Notes: generated by a model not told the origin, from the sequence alone. A stretch of 64,000 nucleotides of DNA from an uncultured Alphaproteobacteria bacterium (GCA_902614085.1 CACMJS010000001.1:124001-188000), one strand, 5' to 3'; shown: positions 26,771 through 36,127, counted from the stretch's first letter. Numbers and translations: made by a program.

Positions 26771-26788
26771 TTGTAACAAAAATTTAAC
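26771..26788 (+). promoter_or_regulatory. Candidate Pho box between arsC and DUF47-pit operons
   Basis: TTGTAAC-AAAA-ATTTAAC, two 7-mers at 11-bp period; 16 bases (TGTAACAAAAATTTAA) are identical to the phoB-leader site. It lies 39 nt before the DUF47 start and 67 nt upstream of the divergent membrane-protein/arsC operon, so it could serve both. Confidence 0.5.
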
Positions 26789-26827
26789 ATTTGTTTCCTT
26801 TTTTTTTAAAAGTTCTATAAGCACGTC

Positions 26828-27490
26828 ATGTTTGGACTAAAAAGTGCATCTTTATTTGGTGACACCAAAAAGCTTGAGAGAGAAATTGATGAATTTGTCG
26901 ATATTGTCTCTGAAGTAGGCTTGGTATTTAAATCTATTGTTCCTACTTATCTCAATCATTCCGCCAACGGTAAATTTGAGGAAATGGTTGAAAAAGTTAA
27001 AGAAATGGAAAGTAAGGCAGATAGAATTACGAAAGATGTTGAGCATACTCTTTATGAAGAAACACTAATTCCAGATGCAAGAAGTGATGTTTTAAGACTT
27101 TTAGAACATATCGATGAACTAATTGGAATGTACCAAGGAAATTGCTATCACTTCTCTATTCAAAAACCTAATTTTCCAAAAGAATTTCATGAAGATCTAA
27201 TTGAGTTAACAGAGACCGTTGTAAATTGTGTTGAGTCACTTTGTTTGACTGTCCGATCATTTTTTAGAGATATTAAATCAGTTAGAAATAATGCTCATAA
27301 AGTAACTTTTTATGAAAAAGAATCTGATATAAAATTTAGTGCACTTGCAAGAAGAATTTTTGATTCTGCATTACCACTAGATCAAAAAATGCATCTTCGA
27401 TATTTTGTAGAGAAGATTGATCGTATTTGTGATCAAGCAGAAGACATAGCTGACGAGGTTCAAATTTACGCTATTAAACGCTCCGTTTAA
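26828..27490 (+). CDS. PhoU-like DUF47 protein (Pit accessory)
   Basis: 220 residues, all helical, TIGR00153/DUF47 family: 'MESKADRITKDVEHTLYEET' (parts: ADRITKDVEH) and 'FVEKIDRICDQAEDIADEV' (parts: EKIDRICDQAED) resemble the two PhoU metal-binding repeats. DUF47 genes almost always precede pit, as here with a 6-nt gap, and are thought to regulate or assist Pi transport. A Pho-box-like repeat lies upstream. ATG 26828 follows a weak ribosome site. Confidence 0.88.
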   Translation: MFGLKSASLFGDTKKLEREIDEFVDIVSEVGLVFKSIVPTYLNHSANGKFEEMVEKVKEMESKADRITKDVEHTLYEETLIPDARSDVLRLLEHIDELIGMYQGNCYHFSIQKPNFPKEFHEDLIELTETVVNCVESLCLTVRSFFRDIKSVRNNAHKVTFYEKESDIKFSALARRIFDSALPLDQKMHLRYFVEKIDRICDQAEDIADEVQIYAIKRSV

Positions 27491-27496
27491 TTTTCA

Positions 27497-28549
27497 ATGG
27501 AAATTACAATTCTAATTTTTTTATTTGGTGGTCTTTTTTTAGGTTGGTCACTTGGCGCCAATGATGCAGCAAATGTTTTTGGAACTGCTGTTGGAACGCG
27601 AATGGTTAGTTTCACAAGTGCAGCAATTATTTGTAGTGTCTTTGTTATTCTAGGTGCAATTATTAGCGGAGCAGGAACAACAGAAACCTTAGGTAAGTTA
27701 GGCGCTATTAATGCATTGCCTGGTGCCTTTGCAGCATGTGTTGCTGCAGGCATATCCGTTTATTTAATGACCAAAGTTGGCTTGCCTGTTTCTACAACGC
27801 AAGCGATTGTTGGAGCAATTGTTGGTTGGAATTTATACACGGGATCTTCAACTAATCTTCAAGTTTTAATTACTATTTTAGGAACATGGATACTCTGTCC
27901 TATTATTGCAGGGGTTATTGCAATGGGTTTATTTACTTTTACAAAAAGAGTTATACTCAATAGAAAGTTGCATATTCTCAGACTTGATGCCTATACAAGA
28001 ACAGCTTTAGTTTTAGCAGGTGCTTTTGGTGCTTATAGTTTAGGTGCAAACAATATTGCCAATGTAATGGGTGTCTTCGTACCTATATCACCGTTTACTG
28101 ATGTTACTATTGGAAATTTATTTGTCTTTTCCTCAAAAGAACAGTTATTTTTGCTAGGTGGTTTAGCAATAGCTGTTGGTGTTTTTACTTACTCAAAAAG
28201 AGTTATGTTTACCGTTGGTAATGATCTCTTAAAAATGACACCAGTGGCAGCGTTTATTGTTGTTATATCGCATTCTATTGTTTTATTTTTATTTGCATCT
28301 CAGGGTATAAGTGCTTTTTTACAATCTATAAATCTTCCCTCCATACCTTTGGTTCCAGTATCAAGTTCCCAAGCTGTTGTCGGTGGCGTAATTGGAATTG
28401 GTCTTTTAAAAGGAGGAAAAGAAGTTCAATGGTCAATTGCAGGAAGAATTTCTTTGGGTTGGATGACATTACCTGTTATTGCAGCATTAATTTCTTTAAT
28501 TGTTTTATTTATTCTAGAAAATATTTTTAATTTAAGGGTCTCTTTTTAA
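27497..28549 (+). CDS. pit: Low-affinity inorganic phosphate transporter, Pit family
   Basis: 350 residues and about 10 membrane helices, shorter than E. coli PitA. The duplicated PiT signatures are clear: 'GANDAANVFGTAVGTR' near residue 20 and 'GANNIANVMGVFV' near 182; 'VSTTQAIVGAIVGW' and 'VSSSQAVVGGVIG' are the paired substrate loops. Pit moves metal-phosphate with protons or, in marine forms, sodium. It is paired with DUF47 upstream and overlaps the convergent phosphatase gene by 4 nt. Confidence 0.95.
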   Translation: MEITILIFLFGGLFLGWSLGANDAANVFGTAVGTRMVSFTSAAIICSVFVILGAIISGAGTTETLGKLGAINALPGAFAACVAAGISVYLMTKVGLPVSTTQAIVGAIVGWNLYTGSSTNLQVLITILGTWILCPIIAGVIAMGLFTFTKRVILNRKLHILRLDAYTRTALVLAGAFGAYSLGANNIANVMGVFVPISPFTDVTIGNLFVFSSKEQLFLLGGLAIAVGVFTYSKRVMFTVGNDLLKMTPVAAFIVVISHSIVLFLFASQGISAFLQSINLPSIPLVPVSSSQAVVGGVIGIGLLKGGKEVQWSIAGRISLGWMTLPVIAALISLIVLFILENIFNLRVSF

Positions 28550-29070
28550 TTAACTGCTCGATAAGAAAAAATAAAATCTTCTTGGATTTTTGATTCAATA
28601 GCTCCTTTTCTTCTTGATCGCACTAAATCAATAGCTTCTTGTTTTTCATAATTAAATTCAATAAGTAAAATAGCAGCTATAGTGCCAGCTCTTCCTTTTC
28701 CTCCACGGCAATGTAAAACTATATTTTTACCATCTATTAATTCGTTTTTTAGCAAAACTTTTGTTGTTTCCCATTTATATTTAAAATCTTTATCTGGTGC
28801 TCCCATGTCATAGATAGGTAAATGGTACCAATGTAATTTATGTTCATAAATACTTTTGACAAATAGAGTTTTATTACACAATTTTTCAAATTCGCCATCT
28901 TCAACAAAAGAAGTAATGGAGCTGCAATTATTATCTTTAAATAATTCTAATTCTTTTTTTAAAATTTTTTCTTCAAACAAACCATTCGAATTTAGACCTG
29001 GGAAAGAAGTTAATATAATTTTGCCTGCAAATGACTTTGAATCTATAAAATCATAGTTGCTAAATTGCAT
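28546..29070 (-). CDS. Dual-specificity/tyrosine phosphatase-like protein
   Basis: 174 residues. 'VLHCRGGKGRAGTIAAILLIE' (parts: HCRGGKGRAGT) is the HC-x5-R phosphatase P-loop, and the preceding 'YHLPIYDMGAPD' supplies the general-acid aspartate region typical of cyclin-dependent-kinase-inhibitor-3-like or dual-specificity phosphatases. The substrate is unknown; lipid or protein phosphates are possible. It abuts the phnZ-like gene (stop of one next to start of the other) in the same direction, so it may belong to the phosphonate cluster. Confidence 0.8.
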   Translation of the reverse strand: MQFSNYDFIDSKSFAGKIILTSFPGLNSNGLFEEKILKKELELFKDNNCSSITSFVEDGEFEKLCNKTLFVKSIYEHKLHWYHLPIYDMGAPDKDFKYKWETTKVLLKNELIDGKNIVLHCRGGKGRAGTIAAILLIEFNYEKQEAIDLVRSRRKGAIESKIQEDFIFSYRAVN

Positions 29071-29640
29071 TTATGCTTGTTTAGCTAAAAAAGATTTTCT
29101 TGCGTTTTCTAAATAGGGACGAAAATGTTCAACATCGGGAGTTTTTTTATCTAAAATTTTTGCTAAATCATCAAATCTTCGAAGCTCTACTGCTTTATCC
29201 ATAAAAGGTTTACTAATAAAATCATCTGCTTCTTCTTTTGTAAAAGGACCACCTTGAACTTTTAGCGAAAGCTTTGATGCCTCTGATAAACTATCATAAT
29301 AACCCTCTTCTACACTTGATAAATATCTTTTTGAATCAACATGCGCTCTAATTGGTAAAATAACATCTTCACCAAAATATTTTTTTAAAAAATCTGCACC
29401 TAAATTTTCATGATGACCATCTTTACCCTCGTGGATGGGATCGCCGTCTTCATATATGAGATGCCCTATATCATGGAGCAGGGCAGCTGCTATTGTTGGG
29501 CCAGGTAATTTATGTTGTTCTGCCAATTCAGCACATTGAAGGGCGTGTTCAAGTTGTGTCACATCCTCATTACCATATTGAATATCAGCACCTTTTGTTT
29601 TCAAAAGATCTAAGAGATAATCTACGATATTTTCTTCCAT
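29071..29640 (-). CDS. phnZ: PhnZ-like HD-domain protein of phosphonate catabolism
   Basis: 189 residues. HD-domain ligands 'QLEHALQCA' (H32), 'ALLHDIGHL' (H-D) and 'RAHVDSKRYL' fit the TIGR03276 family found in phosphonate operons, which includes the mixed-valent di-iron oxygenase PhnZ. Y22 and E25 upstream of H32 match the Tyr-x-x-Glu spacing I recall for PhnZ iron switching. PhnZ cleaves 1-hydroxy-2-aminoethylphosphonate to glycine and Pi, but needs the dioxygenase PhnY*, which is not in this window. It is divergent from phnW, 94 nt away. Confidence 0.82.
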   Translation of the reverse strand: MEENIVDYLLDLLKTKGADIQYGNEDVTQLEHALQCAELAEQHKLPGPTIAAALLHDIGHLIYEDGDPIHEGKDGHHENLGADFLKKYFGEDVILPIRAHVDSKRYLSSVEEGYYDSLSEASKLSLKVQGGPFTKEEADDFISKPFMDKAVELRRFDDLAKILDKKTPDVEHFRPYLENARKSFLAKQA

Positions 29641-29734
29641 TCTGATTTATAATTAACTTATTAGAAAATAAATTCAATTCCAACTTTAATAAGATTGATC
29701 AAATTTATAATAATATTTATTAAGTAAATATTTA

Positions 29735-30832
29735 ATGGATAAAAAATTATTAACCCCCGGCCCTCTCACGACATCGATGTCAACAAAAGAGGCTATGCTT
29801 CATGATTGGGGTTCGAGAGACACTAAATTTATTGATCTCAATGCATCAATTAGAGATTCCCTTGTTAGATTAATAGATGGTGAAAATAAATATCAGTGTG
29901 TTCCAATGCAGGGGAGTGGAACTTTTGCGGTAGAGTCGATGGTGAGCTCTCTTACACAAAAAGATTCTAAAATTTTAATTCTTATCAATGGTGCATACGG
30001 ACAAAGAATGAAAAAGATGTGCACTTATTTAGGTAGAGATTTTATTGAATATGAAGTTGCTGAACATGAAGTACATGACATCAATAAAATTGAAGAATTA
30101 ATTGATAGCAATGATTTAACACATGTCTTTACTGTATATTGTGAAACAACATCGGGCATTTTAAATCCTATTGAAGACATTGCAAAATTAGTTGAGATGA
30201 AAAAATTATCTTTATTCATCGATGCAATGAGTGCATTTGGGGCCTTACCCTTAAGCTCAAAAACAATTGCTTTTGATGCTGTTGCAGCTTCATCTAACAA
30301 ATGCCTAGAAGGTGTACCAGGAGTTGGTTTTATTCTTGTTAAAAATGAAGTTATTCAAAATGCAAAAGGTAATAGTCACTCACTAAGTTTAGACTTGTAT
30401 GATCAATGGCAAGCAATGGAAAAAAATAAACAATGGCGATTTACGCCTCCTACACATGTATTGGCTGCATTCAATCAAGCTATTCAAGAGCATAAAAAAC
30501 AAGGTGGTGTAGAGGGAAGAGGCAAAAAATATAAAAAAAATTGTGAAATTATATGTAATGGAATGAAGGATTTAGGATTTGAACAATTGCTTCCAGATAA
30601 TTTACAAGCACCAATCATTATTACGTTTAAGCAACCTAATGATCCTAAATTTAACTTTGAGAAATTTTATAACGCTCTTAGTGAAAAAAATTTTTTGATT
30701 TATCCTGGAAAATTAACAGTCGCAGAAACCTTTAGAATTGGTTGTATTGGAAATTTAGATGAACAAGACATGAGGGATACAATAAAAGCTGTAAAAGAAG
30801 TTGTTACTGAACTGAAAATAACATTAAACTAA
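29735..30832 (+). CDS. phnW: 2-aminoethylphosphonate:pyruvate aminotransferase
   Basis: 365 residues, class V PLP fold. 'LLTPGPLTTSMSTKEAMLHDWGSRD' (parts: LLTPGPLTTS, HDWGSRD) is the PhnW signature; 'SSNKCLEGVPGVGFIL' carries the PLP lysine. It converts 2-aminoethylphosphonate plus pyruvate to phosphonoacetaldehyde plus alanine. PhnY and PhnA, acting next in the route, are encoded 3-6 kb to the right on the other strand. The next gene starts 7 nt downstream. Confidence 0.95.
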   Translation: MDKKLLTPGPLTTSMSTKEAMLHDWGSRDTKFIDLNASIRDSLVRLIDGENKYQCVPMQGSGTFAVESMVSSLTQKDSKILILINGAYGQRMKKMCTYLGRDFIEYEVAEHEVHDINKIEELIDSNDLTHVFTVYCETTSGILNPIEDIAKLVEMKKLSLFIDAMSAFGALPLSSKTIAFDAVAASSNKCLEGVPGVGFILVKNEVIQNAKGNSHSLSLDLYDQWQAMEKNKQWRFTPPTHVLAAFNQAIQEHKKQGGVEGRGKKYKKNCEIICNGMKDLGFEQLLPDNLQAPIIITFKQPNDPKFNFEKFYNALSEKNFLIYPGKLTVAETFRIGCIGNLDEQDMRDTIKAVKEVVTELKITLN

Positions 30833-30839
30833 TACAAAA

Positions 30840-31472
30840 ATGACAAAAGAAATTGAAATACCTTTAGTAAAAGCAACGAATGAAAATCTCAAAGGATATG
30901 GATATTTAATTGATAGTTTTGAAAAAAGTGAAATTGAAATTGTTACTTGGCCAAAACAAGGATGGCGCGAAATAGAAGAGGGAACTGGTAATGAAGGTGG
31001 AACTACCGAAGGTTCTTTTGATACTTGGTGGAAAGGTGACGTTCTTTATGGACAAAATAATGCTGTTCAACATAAGAGTGATTATGAAGTAGATGGAAAA
31101 TATATACTGGGTTATGCCAATAATCCTGATCAAGAATTACAAAAAGATAAATATACAGACCCAACAAAAATATTTCTATGGCATGCAAATTATCATCCTG
31201 ATGGAGGTCAGCTTTTTTTTCCTGAAGAAAATAAACCATTTATTTGTCCTTTAGCCTTACCAACAGACGACATAGAACCAGAACATTTCAAAGCATTTTA
31301 TTGTGATGGGTCAAAAGGGTTGTATATTCATCCAAACATTTGGCATGAAGGGGTGTTTCCAATTACAGAAAAACAATCGTTTCAAGGAAAACAAGGCAAA
31401 GTACATGCAAGAGTTAGCATCGATTTAAAAGAGGAATTTAATAAATATATTTATTTTAAAACTGCGATCTAA
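30840..31472 (+). CDS. AllA-like (ureidoglycolate lyase family) cupin protein
   Basis: 210 residues. 'AFYCDGSKGLYIHPNIWHEGVF' (parts: GSKGLYIHPNIWHEG) and 'HARVSIDLKEEF' resemble the ureidoglycolate lyase (AllA) cupin core, where the N-x-W-H segment lines the site. The N-terminus 'NLKGYGYLIDS' also fits (A-x-G-Y/D). No other allantoin genes are present. It sits 7 nt after phnW and 17 nt before a phosphoesterase, so a role on a phosphonate-derived compound is more likely than ureide breakdown; that is inference. Confidence 0.65.
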   Translation: MTKEIEIPLVKATNENLKGYGYLIDSFEKSEIEIVTWPKQGWREIEEGTGNEGGTTEGSFDTWWKGDVLYGQNNAVQHKSDYEVDGKYILGYANNPDQELQKDKYTDPTKIFLWHANYHPDGGQLFFPEENKPFICPLALPTDDIEPEHFKAFYCDGSKGLYIHPNIWHEGVFPITEKQSFQGKQGKVHARVSIDLKEEFNKYIYFKTAI

Positions 31473-31489
31473 TAATAAATTTATACTAA

Positions 31490-32281
31490 ATGATGAAAAT
31501 TATTCACCTGTCAGATCCTCATATTTATATAGATAAAATTCACGGCATAGATCCTGTCAGTAAGTTTAAAAAAGCATTAAGCCATATAAAAAATAATCAT
31601 AGTGATGCAGATGTATTTGCGATCACTGGTGATATTACAGACTTGGGAGATAAAGATTCTTATCAGTTATTTATACAAGTAATCAATGAAGCAGACTTAC
31701 CAGAAAATTTAAAACCTCAACTAATTATTGGTAATCACGATAATAGAGAAGAGTTTAAGCTTTGCTTTCCAGATATTGAAACTGATCCAAATGGATTTAT
31801 TCAGTACTTTAAGGATATAGATAATAAACGTTTAATTTTTATAGACACTAATCTGATTAATACTCACCAAGGACATTACTGTGACGAAAGGCAAGACTGG
31901 TTAAATAATATTTTAAGTAAAACTAATACAGATACGTATATCTTTATGCATCATAATCCGCTGGCATTAGTGAAAGAAGAGAGTGATGGAATAGGATTAC
32001 AACAAAAGAAAGAGTTTCAACAAATTTTAACTAAAAATAATAAGATAATAAAACATATTTTTTTTGGTCATCAGCATATTACAAGTTCTGGTTCTTATTG
32101 TGGTATTACTTTTTCTTCTCCAAGAAGCACTTGGTCACCTCTAATACCTAACTTTTCAAACGAATATCGTTTAGGGTCTGCTAATACTGAAGCAAATTAT
32201 AATGTTGCAATAATACGATCAGACGCTTTAATTATTCATACAGAAGATTTTTTAAAAACTGACGTTAATTGGTTTGAATAA
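31490..32281 (+). CDS. Class III phosphodiesterase (CpdA/GpdQ-like metallophosphoesterase)
   Basis: 263 residues. Metal motifs in order: 'LSDPHIY' (D-x-H), 'ITGDITDLGD', 'GNHDNRE', 'FMHHNP' and 'FFGHQH'. This is the cAMP phosphodiesterase/GpdQ branch, distinct from PlcP. GpdQ relatives cleave glycerophosphodiesters and other diesters. In this setting it may release phosphate or phosphonate from lipid- or glycan-derived diesters. It is the third gene of the phnW transcript and ends 3 nt before a convergent gene. The first two codons are both ATG (31490 or 31493). Confidence 0.82.
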   Translation: MMKIIHLSDPHIYIDKIHGIDPVSKFKKALSHIKNNHSDADVFAITGDITDLGDKDSYQLFIQVINEADLPENLKPQLIIGNHDNREEFKLCFPDIETDPNGFIQYFKDIDNKRLIFIDTNLINTHQGHYCDERQDWLNNILSKTNTDTYIFMHHNPLALVKEESDGIGLQQKKEFQQILTKNNKIIKHIFFGHQHITSSGSYCGITFSSPRSTWSPLIPNFSNEYRLGSANTEANYNVAIIRSDALIIHTEDFLKTDVNWFE

Positions 32282-32284
32282 AAG

Positions 32285-33391
32285 TTAATTTTTTTCAATT
32301 ACAAATATTTCGTTATTAAAATAAAGGCCTTTATTTTTTGCAACAATATTTTTGACTACTTTTTCATAATTACTTTTCTTTTCAGCCTTCATTACTTTGT
32401 CATCATCCATTTGATTGACATAAATGGCAGCATTCCATGCTGAAAATATTAATGAAGTAGCAATACTTCCACTTATTTCATTTGGTAGTGCTCTTAATTT
32501 ACATTTGATATTTTTTTTATCTTTAAATGAAAGTTTTTGTAAAATTTGTTTATCTAAATTTTTCTTTAAATAAGCAATAATGCTATTTCCTAAAGAAGGA
32601 AAAGGGTCTTCTTTCGGCCAAATTTTTTTAATGATATCATTTGCAGGATCCTTTCCTGATGCATGAATTGTAAGTAATTTGCCCTTCGATTTTAGTGCTT
32701 TGATCATCGGCTCAATAACATATCTTACTTTTTTTTCTGCTGTTATTCTTGACCGATAAGGTTGAGATGCAATAATTAAATCAAACTTATTCTCTGAATT
32801 GTTTTTGGTTGGAATAAGTTCATTAACATTAAACTCTTGATCCTCTCTATAGATAACCATAACAGATGGTTCTTTATATGTAGGATTCCCAGTTTTTTTA
32901 TTAATTTCTATATTCCATTTTTTTTCTAAAAATTCATTCTGTTTTCTTAATTGTTGAGAAAATTCAATGGAAGTATCTCCTTTTAATTTAACTACATGCC
33001 AATTAATTTTTTTTTGTTTTTGTAAATTGTTAGATTTAAGATTAGCAGCCTCTGCGTAGTGTAAGTTTGAAATAACAAAAACGGTATTTTTATGCTCAAT
33101 AAATCTATCAGGTAATTTTTCTAAACCAAGGCGAACATCCTCAATACTGATTTCTTTTGTAGAAACTAAGAGAGGAATAGTTGGATTTGATACATGACAT
33201 TGACGCATAACATTCATAAGCAGTGATCCATCACCCATACCAGCATCAAAAATTTTTATACCTGGTTTTTGAGGTTTTATTTTATTTACATATGGTCTAA
33301 TTGCATCAGCTATCTGATTCTTTTCATTTGTAGTGGTTACAAACAATAAATATTTCTGTCTATTGTCATAAAATCTAAAATTTTTTTTCAT
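32285..33391 (-). CDS. SAM-dependent methyltransferase-like protein (unknown substrate)
   Basis: 368 residues. 'IKIFDAGMGDGSLLMNVM' (D49-x-G51-x-G53) is Rossmann motif I for SAM, and 'FDLIIASQPYRSR' near residue 212 resembles the catalytic motif IV. 'SKGKLLTIHASGKDP' fits motif VI. I do not recognise the subfamily. It follows phnY (55 nt) on the minus strand within the phosphonate cluster, so the substrate may be a phosphonate or its product; this is context only. A gene-neighbourhood survey would be decisive. Confidence 0.6.
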   Translation of the reverse strand: MKKNFRFYDNRQKYLLFVTTTNEKNQIADAIRPYVNKIKPQKPGIKIFDAGMGDGSLLMNVMRQCHVSNPTIPLLVSTKEISIEDVRLGLEKLPDRFIEHKNTVFVISNLHYAEAANLKSNNLQKQKKINWHVVKLKGDTSIEFSQQLRKQNEFLEKKWNIEINKKTGNPTYKEPSVMVIYREDQEFNVNELIPTKNNSENKFDLIIASQPYRSRITAEKKVRYVIEPMIKALKSKGKLLTIHASGKDPANDIIKKIWPKEDPFPSLGNSIIAYLKKNLDKQILQKLSFKDKKNIKCKLRALPNEISGSIATSLIFSAWNAAIYVNQMDDDKVMKAEKKSNYEKVVKNIVAKNKGLYFNNEIFVIEKN

Positions 33392-33446
33392 TAGAAGTAA
33401 ATATTATTACTTTTACACATAATTAGAAAGTTTTTAAAACTAGATT

Positions 33447-34886
33447 TTACCAAGGTAGTGAAAAGGTTTTAACATTTGTGAAACTTTTCATAGCTTCAAT
33501 AACCCCCTCTTTGTATCCCAAACCGGAATCTTTAATTCCACCAAAAGGAGACATTTCAATTCTGTAACCTGGAACCTCCCAAATATTTACAGTACCAACA
33601 TTTAAACCTTGAATATATTTTTTAGCTCTCATGAAGTTATTAGTACATACACCAGATGATAATCCAAATGCTGTTGAGTTAGATATTTTCATTACTTCAT
33701 CATCATCATTTGGAACACGAATGATTGGGATAACTGGGCCAAATGTTTCTTCTAAAACTAATTCACTTTTGGGATCAACGTTATCTACCACTATTGGAGG
33801 TAACAAAGCGCCATTTCTTCCAGGATGATATAAAATTTTTGCACCATCTTCTTCTGCCTTTGATACTCTCTTATCAAATAGTTCAGCAGCTTCAGCATTT
33901 ACTACTGTACCGAGGTCTGTCTCCAACTTCATTGGATCACCAAACTTAATTTTTTTAGCTCGTTCTAAAGCCATTTCAACAAATTTGTCAGCAACTTTGT
34001 TCTGACACAAAATCCTTTTTACTGCAGTACAACGTTGTCCTGAGTTTTTTGTTGCACCAGTGACAGCTAAGTCCGCTGCTTTTTTTAAATCATCATCATC
34101 AAGATCATCTAAAACAATTAAGGGATCATTTCCTCCTAATTCAAGAACGGTTCTTTTGTAACCTGCTTGCTCAGCAATATACTTTCCAACACCTACGCTG
34201 CCAGTAAATGTAATTAAATCAATATTTGGATTTTGAATCATTTCTAATCCAATGTCTTGAGGCCATCCAGTGACTACAGAAAACATTTCTGGAGGCAGGC
34301 CTGCTTCATATAAAATATCTGCAAGAATCATTACTGTCATAGGTGTTAATTCTGTTTGTTTGCAAACCGTACAGTTATTTGTCGCTATTGATGGAGCAAT
34401 TTTATGAGCAACCATATTTAAAGGATGGTTAAAAGGTGTGATGGCAGAAATTACATTTAGTGGCTCTCTTATTGTAAAAATTTTTCTAGCCTTACCATGA
34501 GGAGTTAAATCACAAGAAAATATTTCCCCATCATCTAAAATACATAATTGAGCAGTTAAGGAAAAAACATCAAATGCTCTACCAACCTCGTACAAGGAGT
34601 CTTGTTTTGATATGCCAAGCTCAAGTGTAATAATATCTGATATTTCTTCTTTCCTACGCACTAATTCTTCTGCAGTTTTTTGAAGAATTTGTTGTCGTTC
34701 ATAACGTGTTAAGTTTGGTTTATAGTTAGCTGCAATTTTTATAGCATCTTTTGCATGCTGTGCGCTCCCAGCTGGGACTGTTCCTATTACTTCATTTGTG
34801 TATGGATAATGGACATTGATAGTTTTTTCAGTTTCAATTTTTTTTCCTGCTATTCTCATAGGTTGATGAATAATAGTTTTATTCAT
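33447..34886 (-). CDS. phnY: Phosphonoacetaldehyde dehydrogenase
   Basis: 479 residues, aldehyde dehydrogenase fold. The general base is E249 in 'LELGGNDP' and the nucleophile is C286 in '[11 protein letters not shown]', the exact motif of Sinorhizobium PhnY. It oxidises phosphonoacetaldehyde to phosphonoacetate with NAD(P)+. It overlaps phnA by 4 nt, which settles the substrate assignment against other aldehyde dehydrogenases. (This PhnY is unrelated to the dioxygenase PhnY*.). Confidence 0.92.
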   Translation of the reverse strand: MNKTIIHQPMRIAGKKIETEKTINVHYPYTNEVIGTVPAGSAQHAKDAIKIAANYKPNLTRYERQQILQKTAEELVRRKEEISDIITLELGISKQDSLYEVGRAFDVFSLTAQLCILDDGEIFSCDLTPHGKARKIFTIREPLNVISAITPFNHPLNMVAHKIAPSIATNNCTVCKQTELTPMTVMILADILYEAGLPPEMFSVVTGWPQDIGLEMIQNPNIDLITFTGSVGVGKYIAEQAGYKRTVLELGGNDPLIVLDDLDDDDLKKAADLAVTGATKNSGQRCTAVKRILCQNKVADKFVEMALERAKKIKFGDPMKLETDLGTVVNAEAAELFDKRVSKAEEDGAKILYHPGRNGALLPPIVVDNVDPKSELVLEETFGPVIPIIRVPNDDDEVMKISNSTAFGLSSGVCTNNFMRAKKYIQGLNVGTVNIWEVPGYRIEMSPFGGIKDSGLGYKEGVIEAMKSFTNVKTFSLPW

Positions 34887-36127
34887 GAAGTTGCTCCTTC
34901 TAATGCATAATAGAAAGCATCATAATTATTTAACTTATCAGTACTTTCTAGTGATGTAATTTTTTTATTAGAAATAAATGGTACTTCTCTTTCATGTAAA
35001 CCACCATGTGAACGGAGAGGTTCCTTTAGGTTTGTAAAATCATGAGCTGTTTCTGATGAGCCTATTGTCATGTATTTAGAGCTCATACATATTATATCTC
35101 CCATTCTATCCTGAGGTAAATGATATTTTTCACATGCAACATCATTTGTTAATACAATTTCAATGTCATCAAATTTTTTTATTTCTGAAATTGCATGATT
35201 GACCATCGATTTATCAGACAAATATATTGTTGCAAAAGAACCTAGAGCTCCATGGTGTACGACATATGGATCTGTAATAGGTAAAATAACCTTTGATTCG
35301 TTTTTTCCAAGTTTCTCATCGAGAATGTCCTGTAAGTAAATGGCATTTGGTGTTCCATCGGATTTTGATTTGGGTTGCATGCCATGATCTGCTGTTATTA
35401 TTATTGAATTATTATTAGTATTTAATTCACCAATATACTTATCAAACATAGCATAAAAAGTGTTGGCCACTTCTTCACCTGGTGCATATTTGTGTTGAAT
35501 AAAATCTGTTGTAGATAAATACATTATATCAGGTTTAAATTCATGAAGTAGTTTTACTCCCGCAGCCATTACAAACTCAGAGAGTCCTTGTGAATATACT
35601 TCTGGTACTTCCATTCCTAGCCATTTATTAACTTCCTCAATACCATTTTCATTTAATGACACTTGATCAGATTTTTCTGAAGAAAAACATATTGCCCTTG
35701 CATCATTAAATGCAAGTCCGTGGGAAAGTAACTTACGAAGTTTATCTTTAGCAGTGACAATTGCTATCTTAGCTCCAGACTCATAATATTTTTGAAAAAT
35801 TGTTGGGGCTCTTAAAAATTTAGGATCATTCATCATCACTTCTTCACCTGTAGATGGGATGTAAAAAAAATTTCCACAAATGCCATGAATCGAACTTGGT
35901 CTTCCAGTGACTATCGATATATTATTTGGGTTAGTAAAACTAGGTATAGCACTATTAACTAACAGGTCTTCTCCATTTTTTTTAAAAGAGTCAATGTTTG
36001 GTGTTAATTTAAGCTTTGATGCCTCTTCAAAATATTCTTTTTGGCTTCCGTCTAAACATATTACAATTGCTGTTGATTTAAGAATTCCAGGATAAATCCT
36101 ATCATTAACTTCTATAGCTGCTGTCAT
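34883..36127 (-). CDS. phnA: Phosphonoacetate hydrolase
   Basis: 414 residues of the alkaline phosphatase superfamily. '[11 protein letters not shown]' (D26, metal) and '[13 protein letters not shown]' (nucleophile T65) correspond to D29 and T68 of Sinorhizobium PhnA; '[13 protein letters not shown]', 'ITADHGM' and 'LRSHGGLHE' supply the remaining zinc ligands. It splits phosphonoacetate into acetate and Pi, completing the PhnW-PhnY-PhnA route. It is first in the phnA-phnY-methyltransferase transcript and diverges from an EamA transporter. Confidence 0.94.
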   Translation of the reverse strand: MTAAIEVNDRIYPGILKSTAIVICLDGSQKEYFEEASKLKLTPNIDSFKKNGEDLLVNSAIPSFTNPNNISIVTGRPSSIHGICGNFFYIPSTGEEVMMNDPKFLRAPTIFQKYYESGAKIAIVTAKDKLRKLLSHGLAFNDARAICFSSEKSDQVSLNENGIEEVNKWLGMEVPEVYSQGLSEFVMAAGVKLLHEFKPDIMYLSTTDFIQHKYAPGEEVANTFYAMFDKYIGELNTNNNSIIITADHGMQPKSKSDGTPNAIYLQDILDEKLGKNESKVILPITDPYVVHHGALGSFATIYLSDKSMVNHAISEIKKFDDIEIVLTNDVACEKYHLPQDRMGDIICMSSKYMTIGSSETAHDFTNLKEPLRSHGGLHEREVPFISNKKITSLESTDKLNNYDAFYYALEGATS

